A stretch of 64,000 bases of DNA from Pseudomonas marginalis (GCF_024169655.1 NZ_JALJWV010000001.1:2175001-2239000); one strand, 5' to 3'; positions 34,852-44,612 are shown, numbered from the stretch's first letter. The notes: generated by a model not told the origin, from the sequence alone. Program-made: numbers and translations.

Positions 34852-37251
34852 CTAATCTGCCGGCGGCGCTTTTTCCGCCGCCTCATTGATCAGCACCATA
34901 CTCTGCGGCGAAGACAGCGCCACGCCAAGTTCGCGCAGGCGCCCGAGGACGGTGAACAGCAGGTCGCTGCGGGCTGTCCCCACCGAGCGCGGGCTGTTGA
35001 CGTAACCGCTGACGGCGATGACCAGTCCGTTGGCGGTCAGGTCCTTGAACGTCACCGAAGGCGCCGGCGTGTCCAGCACGGCTTCGTGTTCGGTGAACGC
35101 GCTCAACAGCAGATCGCGGATCTGCAGCACGTCCGTTTCCAGCGGCAGGGTCAGCGTAATGCCGACGACGCCCAGCGCATTGCCCATGGTCACGTTGCGC
35201 ACGTTCTGGGTGATGAACTGCGAGTTGGGCACGATCACCGTTGAACGGTCGGACATCTGGATTTCCGTGGCGCGCACGTTGATGCGGCGGATATCGCCTT
35301 CGACACCCGCGAGGCTGACCCAATCCCCGACCTTGACCGGGCGTTCGGTGAGCAGGATCAGGCCCGAGATGAAGTTCTGCACGATCGCCTGCAGGCCGAA
35401 ACCGATGCCCACCGACAGGGCGCTGACCACCCAGGTCAAGTTGGTCAGGCTGATATTCAGCGTGGACATCACCACCACTGCGACCAGCACGAAGCCGATG
35501 TAACCCACCAGGGTCACCAGCGAGGCGCGCATGCCGGCGTCCATGTTGGTTTCCGGCAGCAGCCGTTCGCCGAGCCAGTCTTTGAGCACGCGCACGCCGA
35601 ACAGACCGATCACGAGCAGGGCAAGGGCCAGCAGAATATCGCCGGGGGCGATGGTCAGGTTGCCCAGCGGCTTGCTGCCCAGGTCGAGTTGCGTCAGGCC
35701 CGCCAGCAGCTCGCCCGGGCTGGAGCCGGAGGGCAGGAACGCCAACAGGACCGCGGTGAACATCAGCAGGGTGCGGCCCACGCCCGCGAGTAGCGTGCTG
35801 GCCTGTGCCTGGTGGCGCTCGGACAGGCCCAGGGCCGAACCGAGCGCCAGGCCGCCAGGTTGTTTCGGCGAGAGCAGGGTCTCGCAGAAATCGCCGAAGC
35901 AGGCGATCAGCAGATAAGCCGTCGCCGCGACCACGCTCATCCACAGCAGTTTGACGGTGAGGAAGTAAGCCAGGGTCAGGTAGCCGCCCAATAGCGCCAG
36001 CAGGCTGATCCCGATCCAGGCCCCGACGACAAACGGAATCAGCCCGGCGACGCCGCTCATGCGCTCAAGCGTGTAGCGGCGGCGGGTGCGGTGGTAACGC
36101 AGCAGGGCAAAGAAGAACACCAGCGCGACGGCCAGCGCGGTCAGGCCGTTTACCGCCACAGTCAGTGCCAGGCTACTGTCGATGACGCTGTTGATGCGTT
36201 CCTGGGTGCCGATCACCATCAGGGCCAGCCCCAACAGCACAGGGAACGGGCCCAGGGCGACAGCGATCTGGTCGGGGATCTGGGGCAGGCGCCAGGACGG
36301 ATGCGCACGCATCAACAGGGCGCGGCCGAGGCCGACAATGAAGGCGCAGAACACCACCAGGGTCTGCAATTGATCGAGCAACGTGAGCATATCGGCGCTG
36401 GGCACGGTGTCGCGTGTCAGGCCCCAGCGCAGCAGTGAGGCCGCCACGCTGATGGTCAGCACGCTGGCCAAGCCCACCGCCAGCGCCAGCGCGCTGCGTC
36501 GCAGGCGGCCTTCGGGCAGCCAACGCACCGTCAGCCGCACCAGCGCGTGCTCCAACACCCGTCGTCCCGCCACCCAGATCAGCAGCGCACTTAACAGCAT
36601 GCTCACGAAAAACCAGCGGTTTCCCGGCGCCACGGCGGTGTCCGTCACGCTGCGTGCGTCGACGTACAGGCTGCGTAAACGGCTGAGGTCGTCGTCGGTC
36701 GGGCGGATGATGTTGGACCAGAACACCACACTGATCGGGCTCGCCGAGCGGGTGCTGATCTGTGAGTCGAAGAGGCTGCGGCGCAGGCTGAAGATCTGCA
36801 CGGCGAGGTCGCTGGCTGATTGGCTCAGGTTGCTGGCCTGGCGCTGCTCGGCGAGCAGGGCGTTCTTCTGCCGGGTCAGTGCGGTGCGTTGCTGGGTGAG
36901 GCTCGGGGGCGCATCGGCCTGTAGCGGGCCGAGCACGTTGAGCTGGTCATCCAGGTGTTCAAGATCGATGGCTTGTTTGGCGGCCAGGGTGTCGGCCTGT
37001 TTTTGCACCTGCAAGGCGGCCTGGCGCAAGGTCGAGAGCAGGTCGTCATTGGCGCTGCCCGAGACTTTCTGGCGGATCAGGTCGAGTTGCTCGTTGAGGT
37101 CTTGCACACTGGCGTCTTCAGCCAGCAGCGGCACACTGCGCGGGTCGCTGGTTGGGGAGGGCGCAGCCTGCACGAGGGCGGGCAACGTGGCGCATAGCAT
37201 CAGCAGGGCGAACAGCCCGGTGAAAAAACGGCTCGTGGTGACTCTGTGCAT
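34852..37251 (-). CDS. Mechanosensitive channel, MscS domain with DUF3772 (MscK-like)
   Basis: A 799-residue inner-membrane protein from the ATG at 37249-37251, which opens a signal peptide ending PALVQAAPS. Order: periplasmic helical/coiled-coil part rich in Gln and Leu (about 35-200, DUF3772-type), about ten membrane helices (about 210-560), and the MscS pore and beta domain (LTWVVSALSVGIGFGLQAIV, then NFISGLILLTERPVKVGDWV and VPNSQFITQNVRN). It should release solutes on hypo-osmotic shock. Convergent with mhpR, 24 bp apart; unrelated to the catabolic genes. Confidence 0.9.
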   Translation of the reverse strand: MHRVTTSRFFTGLFALLMLCATLPALVQAAPSPTSDPRSVPLLAEDASVQDLNEQLDLIRQKVSGSANDDLLSTLRQAALQVQKQADTLAAKQAIDLEHLDDQLNVLGPLQADAPPSLTQQRTALTRQKNALLAEQRQASNLSQSASDLAVQIFSLRRSLFDSQISTRSASPISVVFWSNIIRPTDDDLSRLRSLYVDARSVTDTAVAPGNRWFFVSMLLSALLIWVAGRRVLEHALVRLTVRWLPEGRLRRSALALAVGLASVLTISVAASLLRWGLTRDTVPSADMLTLLDQLQTLVVFCAFIVGLGRALLMRAHPSWRLPQIPDQIAVALGPFPVLLGLALMVIGTQERINSVIDSSLALTVAVNGLTALAVALVFFFALLRYHRTRRRYTLERMSGVAGLIPFVVGAWIGISLLALLGGYLTLAYFLTVKLLWMSVVAATAYLLIACFGDFCETLLSPKQPGGLALGSALGLSERHQAQASTLLAGVGRTLLMFTAVLLAFLPSGSSPGELLAGLTQLDLGSKPLGNLTIAPGDILLALALLVIGLFGVRVLKDWLGERLLPETNMDAGMRASLVTLVGYIGFVLVAVVVMSTLNISLTNLTWVVSALSVGIGFGLQAIVQNFISGLILLTERPVKVGDWVSLAGVEGDIRRINVRATEIQMSDRSTVIVPNSQFITQNVRNVTMGNALGVVGITLTLPLETDVLQIRDLLLSAFTEHEAVLDTPAPSVTFKDLTANGLVIAVSGYVNSPRSVGTARSDLLFTVLGRLRELGVALSSPQSMVLINEAAEKAPPAD

Positions 37252-37491
37252 GCGTTTGCCCTTTGACCGTTGCGCAAAATGGCTAAGCGTTACCACTCTA
37301 TGAGGCGAAGGCAAGCCATTCGTGCGAATTTTTTGCGGAAGCCAGCCGGGCAATCGCGCGTAAGTGCTAGATGGCAGACTCTTGGATAACGTCGGCATCC
37401 GCCACGGTCTTCCCCTATCTATGTAGGTCACCCGTTCGCCAAGCCTCAAGTACGTTCGGCACTCCCCCTATTGCCATACGGACGCTCGATC

Positions 37492-39009
37492 ATGCTGACC
37501 CGCTGTATCTTTCCCCTTTTGTTACTGCTGTTGCCTTGCCTTGTCGGCAACACCCAAGCCCAAGCCAGAGACCTGGCCCAGGGCCTGAGCGACGGCAGCG
37601 CCTCTATCGCGCTGCAGAATCGCGACCAGCGTTATGCGTTGTGGTCCGGTATCGGTTTGTTGAAAAACGCTATCGGCCAAACCTGCACCGCAGTGCTGCT
37701 GGATACCCGCAACCGCCAGGGCAAGGCCGTCGGCCCGGCGTATGTCTTGACCAGCGGGCATTGCGTGTACTTCAGCTTCGGCACGGCCCATATCAACCAA
37801 GCTATCGAGGCGAGCATCACGTTCAACTATTTCCACGATACGCTGGCGCAACAGCGCACGTTTCGCATTAAAACGGCGCATTGGACCAGTATGGTTGGCA
37901 CTGATCTGGCGGTGCTCGAGCTGGATACGTCACTCGCCCACCTGATCACCGACGGCATCATGCCGCTCAAGCTCGCCACCCATCAAAGTACGGGGGAGCG
38001 TGAGGTCGTCAATGTCGGTTCCCCGAGCGGCTTTCGTCAGAAGGGCTTGCGCATGAGCGCCTGCAAGGAAACGCCGACCAACAGCTTTGTCGAGCATCCC
38101 GGGGTGTTTCCCGGCGCCCTGAAAAACCGCTGCAATGACCTGCAGTACGGCAGTTCCGGCAGCCCGATGCTGGACCGGCATACCAACGAAGTCACCGGCA
38201 TTGTCAGCAAAGTCGCCGCCGTCATCAAAAAGGACATCCTCAACAACTGCCAGAACGTCTCGGCGTGTGAAGCGGCCAAGTTCAACTACAGCTATCCGGC
38301 CAACGACTTGCACCGTTGTTTTGTCGAGGGCCAATTCTTGAACAATACGACGGATTGTCAGCTCAAAGCCGTTGATATCCTCCTTGAGGAGCCCTGGAAG
38401 CTGAACCCCTATGTCCATATGCAACTGGGTGAACTCGGGCAGAGTGTGCAGCCCACGTGGAACATCCGGTTCTCGATCCAGGACCCGTTCTATCGCTTCA
38501 AGGCCGTGCGCAACGTCAATGAATGCAGGTTTCCCAGTGGTTATCAAAGTGCGACAGCGTCAACCGAGGGCTACATCAACCAAGCCATCGGTCCGGCGCT
38601 GGGCGCTTATGTGCTGTGCATCATCGGCGTCCAAACCCCCGGCGAGGCGTTGACGCCGGCCTTGCTGCACAATGCGTTCACCCATTCGGTGTTCTTGACC
38701 GACCCGGCGCCGGCCCCGCGCATCGGCCTGAACTACAGCGTCAACTGGGACGACCCGCAAACCGCGTTCAGCCATCATTACTTCTATGTGGACACCTCGG
38801 CTGAAGCCACCTGCCGTGACACCGACGACGTCCGCTACCTCCTGGCCACTGGCGGTACGAACTACCCGGTCTCGCAACTGCCCGTCACCCTGTGCAGTTT
38901 TGCGCGTAACCAGGCCGGGCAACCTTCGGCCATACGCACGGATGTCATCGAGCGATCCGCCTACCTGCCGCCCACCCAAACGCGCCAGCCGGCACCTGCT
39001 GCACAATGA
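37492..39009 (+). CDS. Secreted trypsin-like serine protease
   Basis: A 505-residue protein with a strong signal peptide (MLTRCIFPLLLLLLPCLVG, cleaved near AQA). The S1 catalytic triad is visible: His90 in LTSGHCV, Asp138 in GTDLAVLELD and Ser222 in YGSSGSPMLD. The long C-terminal part (about 280-505) has paired cysteines and no family I recognise. The ATG at 37492 is chosen over an in-frame TTG at 37471. It stands alone between the divergent channel gene and the convergent LysR gene. Probably acts in the periplasm or outside the cell; substrate unknown. Confidence 0.82.
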   Translation: MLTRCIFPLLLLLLPCLVGNTQAQARDLAQGLSDGSASIALQNRDQRYALWSGIGLLKNAIGQTCTAVLLDTRNRQGKAVGPAYVLTSGHCVYFSFGTAHINQAIEASITFNYFHDTLAQQRTFRIKTAHWTSMVGTDLAVLELDTSLAHLITDGIMPLKLATHQSTGEREVVNVGSPSGFRQKGLRMSACKETPTNSFVEHPGVFPGALKNRCNDLQYGSSGSPMLDRHTNEVTGIVSKVAAVIKKDILNNCQNVSACEAAKFNYSYPANDLHRCFVEGQFLNNTTDCQLKAVDILLEEPWKLNPYVHMQLGELGQSVQPTWNIRFSIQDPFYRFKAVRNVNECRFPSGYQSATASTEGYINQAIGPALGAYVLCIIGVQTPGEALTPALLHNAFTHSVFLTDPAPAPRIGLNYSVNWDDPQTAFSHHYFYVDTSAEATCRDTDDVRYLLATGGTNYPVSQLPVTLCSFARNQAGQPSAIRTDVIERSAYLPPTQTRQPAPAAQ

Positions 39010-39015
39010 GAGCGG

Positions 39016-39954
39016 TCAACCTTCGACCCGAAAGCCCCCGGACAGTTTTTCCTTCAGATAACCCACCAACGCACTCACGGATTTGGGCACATGGGGCGAG
39101 TAGGGTCGAATCAAGTAAATCTCATCGGCAAACGCGCCCTTGAGCGTCCAGCCCTTGAGCACCTGCACCAACGTGCCGCCGGCCAGTGCCGCGTGGGCGC
39201 TGAAGTCCGGGAGCAGGGCGATGCCCAGGTGATTGAGCGCCGAGTCGCGCAAGGCTTCGCTGTTGTTGGTGGAGAAGCTCCCGGCGATCGGCACGGTGAC
39301 CCGCTCGAGCTTTTTGCTGCCGCGCTCGAAGGTCCAGGCGGGCTGATCGGTGCCGCGCGGATAGTAGAGGCAGTTGTGCGCGCTGAGGTCACCGGGCGTG
39401 CGCGGTTCGCCGTGGCGTTGCAGGTAGTCGCGGGTGGCGACCAGCACCGAGGTGGTGTCGCACAGCTTCCACGCCACGTGGGTTTCCGGCACCTGAAAAC
39501 CGTGGCGCACCGCCAGGTCGTAGCCTTCGGCAGCCAGCGAACTCAAGGCATCCGACACATCCAGCTGGATACGTACCTGCGGGTACCGCTGCAGGAATCC
39601 CGACAGGTGCGGCACCAGTTGCTGCCGGGCGAACGCGACCGGTGCGGTCAGGCGTACCAGGCCGCGGATTTCCCCGGCGGCGTCGCGCACCGAAGAAAAG
39701 CTGCGGGCGATCTGTGCGTAGGCGCTGCGCACGTCCCGCGTCAGTGACTGCCCGGCGTCGGTCAGGCGCACGCTGCGGGTGGTGCGGGTGACCAGGCGCG
39801 TGCCGGTGGCTTTTTCCAGGTCGCTGATGCGCTGGCTGACCGCCGACTTACTCACCCCCAGGCGCGCGGCGGCGGCGGTGTAGGTGCCGTGTTCTTCCAG
39901 CACCGAGAGCCAGTGGATGTGGGTCCACAGCCCTTCGATCTCAGACTTTTCCAT
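39016..39954 (-). CDS. LysR-family regulator
   Basis: A 312-residue regulator from the ATG at 39952-39954. The winged helix is [20 protein letters not shown] followed by [20 protein letters not shown] (about 15-60), then the periplasmic-binding-like effector domain. It diverges from mmsA across 110 bp and probably controls it. The Val/Ser-rich HTH resembles the CrgA/DhcR group. Inducer unknown; it ends 6 bp from the convergent protease gene. Confidence 0.9.
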   Translation of the reverse strand: MEKSEIEGLWTHIHWLSVLEEHGTYTAAAARLGVSKSAVSQRISDLEKATGTRLVTRTTRSVRLTDAGQSLTRDVRSAYAQIARSFSSVRDAAGEIRGLVRLTAPVAFARQQLVPHLSGFLQRYPQVRIQLDVSDALSSLAAEGYDLAVRHGFQVPETHVAWKLCDTTSVLVATRDYLQRHGEPRTPGDLSAHNCLYYPRGTDQPAWTFERGSKKLERVTVPIAGSFSTNNSEALRDSALNHLGIALLPDFSAHAALAGGTLVQVLKGWTLKGAFADEIYLIRPYSPHVPKSVSALVGYLKEKLSGGFRVEG

Positions 39955-39959
39955 GGGCT

Positions 39960-39967
39960 TTATTGTT
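39960..39967 (-). promoter_or_regulatory. Candidate Hfq/Crc CA motif before the LysR gene
   Basis: AACAATAA on the minus strand five bases before the LysR ATG, overlapping where its ribosome site should be. Confidence 0.45.
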
Positions 39968-40064
39968 CGCTTTTGAGGACAATCAGTTCTGGATTCTGCT
40001 CTGGTTTGGAACAAACCGAAAGCCTATCGTGTGTCCCAACGCTACCCACCAGGGATCGACTGCC

Positions 40065-41564
40065 ATGACTACAACCCTCGAGCACTACATCAACGACCAA
40101 CGCGTGAGCCGCGATGATCGCTATCAGGACGTCTACAACCCGGCCACCGGCGCCGTGACCGGGCGCGTCGCCCTGGCCAGCCGCCAGACCGTCGGCGAAG
40201 CCGTCGCCGCCGCGCAAGCCGCCTTCGCCGACTGGGCCGACACCCCGCCGATCCGCCGCGCCCGCGTCTTGTTCCAATACCTGCACCTGCTGCGCGAACG
40301 CAAGGACGACCTGGCGCGCATCATCGTCGCCGAACACGGCAAGGTGTTTACCGATGCCCAGGGCGAAGTCGACCGTGGCATCGACATCCTCGAGTTCGCG
40401 TGTGGCATTCCCAACCTGCTCAAGGGCGAACATTCCGATCAGGTCTCGCGTGGCATGGACAACTGGACGATGCGCCAGCCCCTGGGTGTAGTCGCTGGCG
40501 TCACGCCGTTCAACTTCCCGGTGATGGTGCCGATGTGGATGTACCCGATCGCCATCGCGGCGGGCAACACCTTCATCCTCAAGCCCAGCCCGACCGACCC
40601 GAGCGCCGCGCTGTTCATGGCCGAACTGCTGCGTGAAGCCGGTCTGCCCAAAGGCGTGTTCAACGTGGTGCAGGGTGACAAGGAAGCGGTGGACGCGCTG
40701 ATCGAGCACCCGGACGTCAAGGCCGTGAGCTTTGTCGGTTCCACGCCGATCGCCCAATACATCTACGAAACCGGCGCACGCCACGGCAAGCGCGTCCAAG
40801 GCCTGGGCGGCGCGAAAAACCACATGGTGGTGATGCCCGACGCCGACATCGAACGCACCGTCGACGCGCTGATGGGCGCGGCCTACGGCAGTGCCGGCGA
40901 ACGCTGCATGGCGATCTCGGTGGCGGTGCTGGTGGGCGATGTCGGTGACAAAGTCATCGCCGCCCTGACCGAACGGGCCAAGACATTGCGCATCACCGAC
41001 GGCCGCGACCTCAAGGCCGAAATGGGCCCGATCGTCTCGCGCGCCGCACTGGAACGCATCAGCGGCTACATCGAACAAGGCGTCCAGGCCGGCGCGCAGC
41101 TGCTGCTCGACGGGCGCGATTACGTGCCGACCGAACCCGGCCTGGAACACGGCTTCTGGCTTGGCGCGACCTTGTTCGACCACGTGACTCAGGAGATGAG
41201 CATCTACCGCGAAGAAATCTTCGGCCCGGTGCTGGCCTGTGTCCGGGTGAATGACTTTGCCGAGGCCGTAAAGCTGGTCAACGACCACGAATTCGGCAAC
41301 GGCGTCAGTTGCTTCACCCGCGACGGCAACATCGCCCGCGAATTCGCGCGGCGTATCGAAGTGGGCATGGTCGGCATCAACGTACCGATCCCGGTGCCGA
41401 TGGCCTGGCACGGCTTTGGCGGCTGGAAGAAAAGCCTGTTCGGCGACATGCATGCCTACGGCACTGAGGGGGTGCGCTTCTACACCAAGCAGAAGTCGAT
41501 CATGCAGCGTTGGTCGGAGAGCATTGAGCAAGGCGCGGAGTTTGCGATGCCTGTCTCCAAGTAA
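40065..41564 (+). CDS. mmsA: CoA-acylating methylmalonate-semialdehyde dehydrogenase
   Basis: A 499-residue aldehyde-dehydrogenase-superfamily enzyme converting methylmalonate or malonate semialdehyde to propionyl- or acetyl-Co[21 protein letters not shown] is the typical MmsA stretch. The catalytic Cys281 is in [11 protein letters not shown], and the general-base Glu of hydrolytic relatives is absent ([10 protein letters not shown]), as expected for a CoA-acylating enzyme. The ATG at 40065 has AGGGA upstream. Partner genes of valine or beta-alanine breakdown are not adjacent; a REPIN follows 26 bp after the stop. Confidence 0.92.
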   Translation: MTTTLEHYINDQRVSRDDRYQDVYNPATGAVTGRVALASRQTVGEAVAAAQAAFADWADTPPIRRARVLFQYLHLLRERKDDLARIIVAEHGKVFTDAQGEVDRGIDILEFACGIPNLLKGEHSDQVSRGMDNWTMRQPLGVVAGVTPFNFPVMVPMWMYPIAIAAGNTFILKPSPTDPSAALFMAELLREAGLPKGVFNVVQGDKEAVDALIEHPDVKAVSFVGSTPIAQYIYETGARHGKRVQGLGGAKNHMVVMPDADIERTVDALMGAAYGSAGERCMAISVAVLVGDVGDKVIAALTERAKTLRITDGRDLKAEMGPIVSRAALERISGYIEQGVQAGAQLLLDGRDYVPTEPGLEHGFWLGATLFDHVTQEMSIYREEIFGPVLACVRVNDFAEAVKLVNDHEFGNGVSCFTRDGNIAREFARRIEVGMVGINVPIPVPMAWHGFGGWKKSLFGDMHAYGTEGVRFYTKQKSIMQRWSESIEQGAEFAMPVSK

Positions 41565-41590
41565 GGTCTTACAAACACTGCAGGACCTCA

Positions 41591-41679
41591 TGTGGGAGGG
41601 GGCTTGCCCCCGATGGCGGAGTGGCAGTCAACAACGACTTGGCTGACCCGCCGCCATCGGGGGCAAGCCCCCTCCCACA
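41591..41679. repeat. REPIN A (canonical GTGGGAGGGGGCTTGCCCCC type)
   Basis: Two inverted REP arms of about 29 bp (TGTGGGAGGG...GATGGCGG and its complement) around a 32-bp centre. Each arm is itself a hairpin (GGGGGCTTGCCCCC). It lies just after mmsA and may also end its transcript. Confidence 0.9.
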
Positions 41680-41709
41680 GAGGTTATGCGGTGTCGGTGA
41701 GAATGGGGT

Positions 41710-41795
41710 TTATCGGCGACCTGCCCGCGTACTCACATTCACCCACACCGCCAGCACCAACATGCTGCCATTCACGATCATCTGCCAGTAACTGT
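41710..41795 (-). pseudogene. Fragment of the xylH 3' end (copy 1)
   Basis: On the minus strand it reads YWQMIVNGSMLVLAVWVNVS then TRAGRR and a stop, matching the last 26 residues of XylH (45722-45800) with a few substitutions. Upstream homology ends sharply at 41795. It lies 4 kb from the real xylH and between two REPINs. Confidence 0.85.
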
Positions 41796-41800
41796 GGATA

Positions 41801-41817
41801 CATGACCAAATGCCACT
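41801..41817. repeat. 17-bp direct repeat, left copy
   Basis: CATGACCAAATGCCACT, repeated exactly at 42603-42619. The two copies enclose REPIN B, the DUF3077-like gene and its leader. Confidence 0.8.
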
Positions 41818-41850
41818 TACCCCGCCGATCAATCGGTGGAATACGGTCAA

Positions 41851-41969
41851 TGTGGGAGGGGCGGTGCGACGGTTCGACTTGCCCCCGATGGCGGAGTGTC
41901 AGTCGACAACGACTTGGCTGACCTGCCGCCATCGGGAGCAAGTCGAACCGTCGCACCGCCCCTCCCACA
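41851..41969. repeat. REPIN B, long-arm variant
   Basis: Two 44-bp inverted arms that match at 43 positions. Each carries an extra CGGTGCGACGGTTCGA between GTGGGAGGGG and CTTGCCCCCGATGGCGG, compared with the canonical arm. The centre is 31 bp. Confidence 0.88.
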
Positions 41970-41984
41970 TTTTTTTGTCCGTGG

Positions 41985-42293
41985 TCAGGCAGTGGTCTTC
42001 GTGGGCCTGAGGCACTCGATGGAGCGGTCAACCGTGGTCTTGGCGATTTCCAGCAAATGCCACACCGCGAGGATCTTCGCCCGCTCCGGTTTCTCCAGCA
42101 GCTCCCCGCAATCCAGCGCCGTCGCCGAAGCGCTGTCCAGCAAACTGGCGGTGTAGAGCAGGGCGTCTTCGAAGCTCAGGTCTTCGTTGACGGCGTGGAA
42201 ACCTTGGGTGGGCAGGTAATGGTCGATGGCGCGGTTGAAGGCGGCGCGGTCTTTGGTGGGATCGATGGGTGGGTCGGGTAGGGCTTTGTTCAT
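41985..42293 (-). CDS. DUF3077/DUF6124-like small protein
   Basis: A 102-residue acidic protein from the ATG at 42291-42293. The AFNRAIDHYLP segment followed by LSFEDALLYTASLLDSASAT and a C-terminal helix (AVWHLLEIAKTTVDRSIEC) match the small proteins present in many copies in Pseudomonas genomes. Function unknown. An open frame continues upstream into the leader but is probably not translated. The upstream 300 bp hold strong inverted repeats. The gene and leader sit between 17-bp direct repeats. Confidence 0.75.
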   Translation of the reverse strand: MNKALPDPPIDPTKDRAAFNRAIDHYLPTQGFHAVNEDLSFEDALLYTASLLDSASATALDCGELLEKPERAKILAVWHLLEIAKTTVDRSIECLRPTKTTA

Positions 42294-42600
42294 GGTGTAA
42301 CTCCGAATTTTGAGTAAGGAGCCGAACCGGTCGCGACTAAACGAAGGTGGCGGCTGTACGCAGGTTAGTCGACCGGCCAAAATCGGAAACTCCGGCGCAC
42401 CCAAAGGCGCCCTGCGCACAGCCACCATAAACTGCATGGACCATTGCGCCGAATTTGGAATCCGGGCGACTAAACCCGATCACTGATTTGGCAGTGACGG
42501 ACCGCAGACTAGCCATCGATTCCAACAGGCACAAGGCGGCGCAGATTGTCTAGGAAACGTCCTGCAATTTAAAGCGACCCGGCTTGCTGGCCCTTTAAAA
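42294..42600 (-). promoter_or_regulatory. Structured leader of the DUF3077-like gene
   Basis: Inverted repeats are dense. Stem 1 is CCGGTCGCGACTAA (42327-42340) with TTAGTCGACCGG (42365-42376). Stem 2 is GGTGGCGGCTGTACGCAG (42346-42363) with CTGCGCACAGCCACC (42412-42426). Their arms interleave, so they form a pseudoknot or exclude each other. Further hairpins: GGCGC/GCGCC at 42394-42411, CGGG/CCCG at 42463-42478, TCACTG/CAGTGA at 42480-42497. This looks like a cis-acting RNA; no known riboswitch class was recognised. Confidence 0.5.
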
Positions 42601-42602
42601 AC

Positions 42603-42619
42603 CATGACCAAATGCCACT
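42603..42619. repeat. 17-bp direct repeat, right copy
   Basis: CATGACCAAATGCCACT; partner of 41801-41817. Confidence 0.8.
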
Positions 42620-42760
42620 AACGAACACGTGATGGTTTCTATCTGTAGGAAAGATCTGCCATGACGGAACTTGATGGCAGCGCTGACGACTTTTCGCTTT
42701 TTCAGGGTGTAGTGGGCCGAGTTAAATATCGACGCCAACTAACCTCCGTAAAGGATTGCG
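42620..42760 (+). other. Upstream region of the 2-oxoglutarate oxygenase gene
   Basis: About 140 bp of mixed composition, with a short non-homologous open frame after ATGACGGAACTTGATGG. TAACCTCCGTAAAGGA near 42740-42755 supplies the ribosome site for the oxygenase gene. No other feature was seen. Confidence 0.4.
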
Positions 42761-43708
42761 ATGAACATAAACGTCAGTAATTTTCGCCAAACAGTATCTA
42801 AGATCAGGCTCTCAAACGCAGCATTTGAAGAGTTGCTGAGTGCCAGCGCGATGTTGGGTGCAGAAACCAAAACCGGTCGATTCGATATAAAACACGCTTG
42901 CATTGATCCGTTTTATTCGCAGTCCCTTGGCGAGGCGTTGCGCAATATACGAAACATTATTGAACATGAAAGTCATGTCTTGATCCTTGATGGATTTAGG
43001 ACGGATAACCTTGCAAGTTTCAAATCACTGGTGTGGGCATTTGGATCTTTGCTTGGTACGCCAATGGTGCAAAATCATCTTGGTCATAAGGTTATTGAGG
43101 TTTACGACCGAGGCGGTAAAAGCATTGAAGAGGGTGCGAGGTACCATCAGACCCGTCAGGGCGCCTACGTACATAACGATGGCGTCAGCGACCCTCTCCC
43201 TATCGACTATTTGATTCTGGCTTGTGGACAGAAAGCGCTTCTGGGAGGCGAGAGCATTCTTATTGATGCAAGCGCGGTATATGCGGAGCTGATGGCATTT
43301 CCGGAAGTTCTCGAGGAGCTTAAATGCGATTTCTATTTTGAAAATAGAGGCATGTCAGAGGACGAGTGCCTATTTAAAGCGCCCATCCTGAGTTTTTCCA
43401 ATGAAGGTATTCCCTTGATAAGGTACTTTCGCGTCTACATTGAATCGGCTCACCTTAAAGCGAAAATGCCGTTGACGTTGGCGCAGGTTCAAGCATTGGA
43501 TTTTCTGGATACAGTTCTCGATCAATCATCTGTTCAGCATCGTGTATTGCTTGAGCCTGGTCAGGTGCTTATTTCCGCGGACAACAAGTTTCTCCATACC
43601 CGAACGCATTTCATCGATATGCATTCTCCACGCTCGGAAATTGATGATGCCGAGCCTTTAAACGCCTTGAATCGCTACATGTTGCGGATGTGGTTACGCA
43701 AGCAATGA
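42761..43708 (+). CDS. Fe(II)/2-oxoglutarate dioxygenase, TauD/clavaminate-synthase fold
   Basis: A 315-residue protein. The iron triad is visible as His138-x-Asp140 (AYVHNDGVSD) and distal His279 (KFLHTRTHF), with the 2-oxoglutarate-binding Arg309 in YMLRMWLRKQ. It resembles TauD/CsiD-like or amino-acid hydroxylases; substrate unknown. The gene is conspicuously AT-rich, with codons such as AAA, TTT and ATA, unlike its neighbours, which points to horizontal acquisition. An EamA exporter gene follows 55 bp on, so it may make a hydroxylated amino acid or small molecule that is exported. Confidence 0.8.
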   Translation: MNINVSNFRQTVSKIRLSNAAFEELLSASAMLGAETKTGRFDIKHACIDPFYSQSLGEALRNIRNIIEHESHVLILDGFRTDNLASFKSLVWAFGSLLGTPMVQNHLGHKVIEVYDRGGKSIEEGARYHQTRQGAYVHNDGVSDPLPIDYLILACGQKALLGGESILIDASAVYAELMAFPEVLEELKCDFYFENRGMSEDECLFKAPILSFSNEGIPLIRYFRVYIESAHLKAKMPLTLAQVQALDFLDTVLDQSSVQHRVLLEPGQVLISADNKFLHTRTHFIDMHSPRSEIDDAEPLNALNRYMLRMWLRKQ

Positions 43709-43763
43709 TGCCCATGTCACGCATGGCGCGCGACCTTTATACCCACTCAAAAGCCGAGCCCTC

Positions 43764-44612
43764 ATGGACAACGCCAACATAGCCATCACCCTGGTCTTGA
43801 TCTCCGCCTTCATGCACGCCACTTGGAATGCCGTTGTCCGTGCCGGCAGCAGCCGTTTCATGACCTTGGCCATGGTCGATGGCACCGCATTAGTGATCTG
43901 CCTGGCGGCGCTGCCGTTGGTCAACGTACCGAGCCTGGAGGTGTGGGGCTATGTGCTGATTTCTGTGATGCTCAATACGGTCTATCGATTGTTCCTAATC
44001 AAGGCTTATGAAACAGGCGACTTCGGCCAGGTCTACCCGGTGATGCGTGGCGTGCCGCCGGTGTTGGTTGCGGTGTTTTCCTACTTCCTTTTGCATGAAC
44101 AGCTGTCGTTCCCGTCGATGGCGGGAGTGCTGCTGATTTGCGCGGGGATCATCAGCCTGACGTTTGTGCGCAGGATGACCGCGCAGATGTTCAAACCAAT
44201 TCTGATGGCCGTGTGTGCGGGGGTGTTCATCGCGTCCTACACGGTGGTGGATGCCAAAGGTGTAAGAGCCAGTGAGACGGTGCTGCAGTACATCATCTAC
44301 CTCACGCTGTTCCAGAGCATTCCGATTCCGATGCTGGCGTTTTTCAAGACGCGATCAGCACTCACCCAGGCTGTGCGCGACCACTGGCGGGTAGGTGCAA
44401 TGGGCGGTGTTTTTTACTTGGCGTCCTACGGTTTGGTCCTGTTTGCGCTGTCGCTGGACGCAGTGGCCAAGGTCTCAGCCCTGCGGGAAACCAGTGTTAT
44501 TATCGGCGCCATCATTGCTGCGCTGTTCTTCCGGGAGCAGTTCGGCTGGCGACGGATGCTTTCGGCATTCGTCATTGTCTGTGGGATCATCCTGATCAAA
44601 GTGAGCACCTGA
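43764..44612 (+). CDS. EamA/DMT-family transporter
   Basis: A 282-residue protein with about ten membrane helices in two EamA repeats (first ALVICLAALPLVNV..., second around LASYGLVLFALSLDAVAKVS). MHATWNAVVRAGSS after helix 1 is typical. The group exports metabolites such as amino acids. Its TGA overlaps the ATG of the LysR gene by one base, so the two are co-translated. Normal high-GC composition, unlike the gene before it. Confidence 0.88.
   Translation: MDNANIAITLVLISAFMHATWNAVVRAGSSRFMTLAMVDGTALVICLAALPLVNVPSLEVWGYVLISVMLNTVYRLFLIKAYETGDFGQVYPVMRGVPPVLVAVFSYFLLHEQLSFPSMAGVLLICAGIISLTFVRRMTAQMFKPILMAVCAGVFIASYTVVDAKGVRASETVLQYIIYLTLFQSIPIPMLAFFKTRSALTQAVRDHWRVGAMGGVFYLASYGLVLFALSLDAVAKVSALRETSVIIGAIIAALFFREQFGWRRMLSAFVIVCGIILIKVST

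Noticed and set aside
42294..42534. Open frames upstream of the DUF3077-like gene (in-frame extension and the one from 42337)
   Set aside because: They translate the structured leader; the codons follow inverted repeats rather than a protein pattern, and the ATG at 42291-42293 starts the recognisable domain.
41801..42619. Insertion sequence bounded by 17-bp repeats
   Set aside because: No transposase or terminal inverted repeats; 17 bp is long for a usual target duplication. Kept as a cassette hypothesis only.
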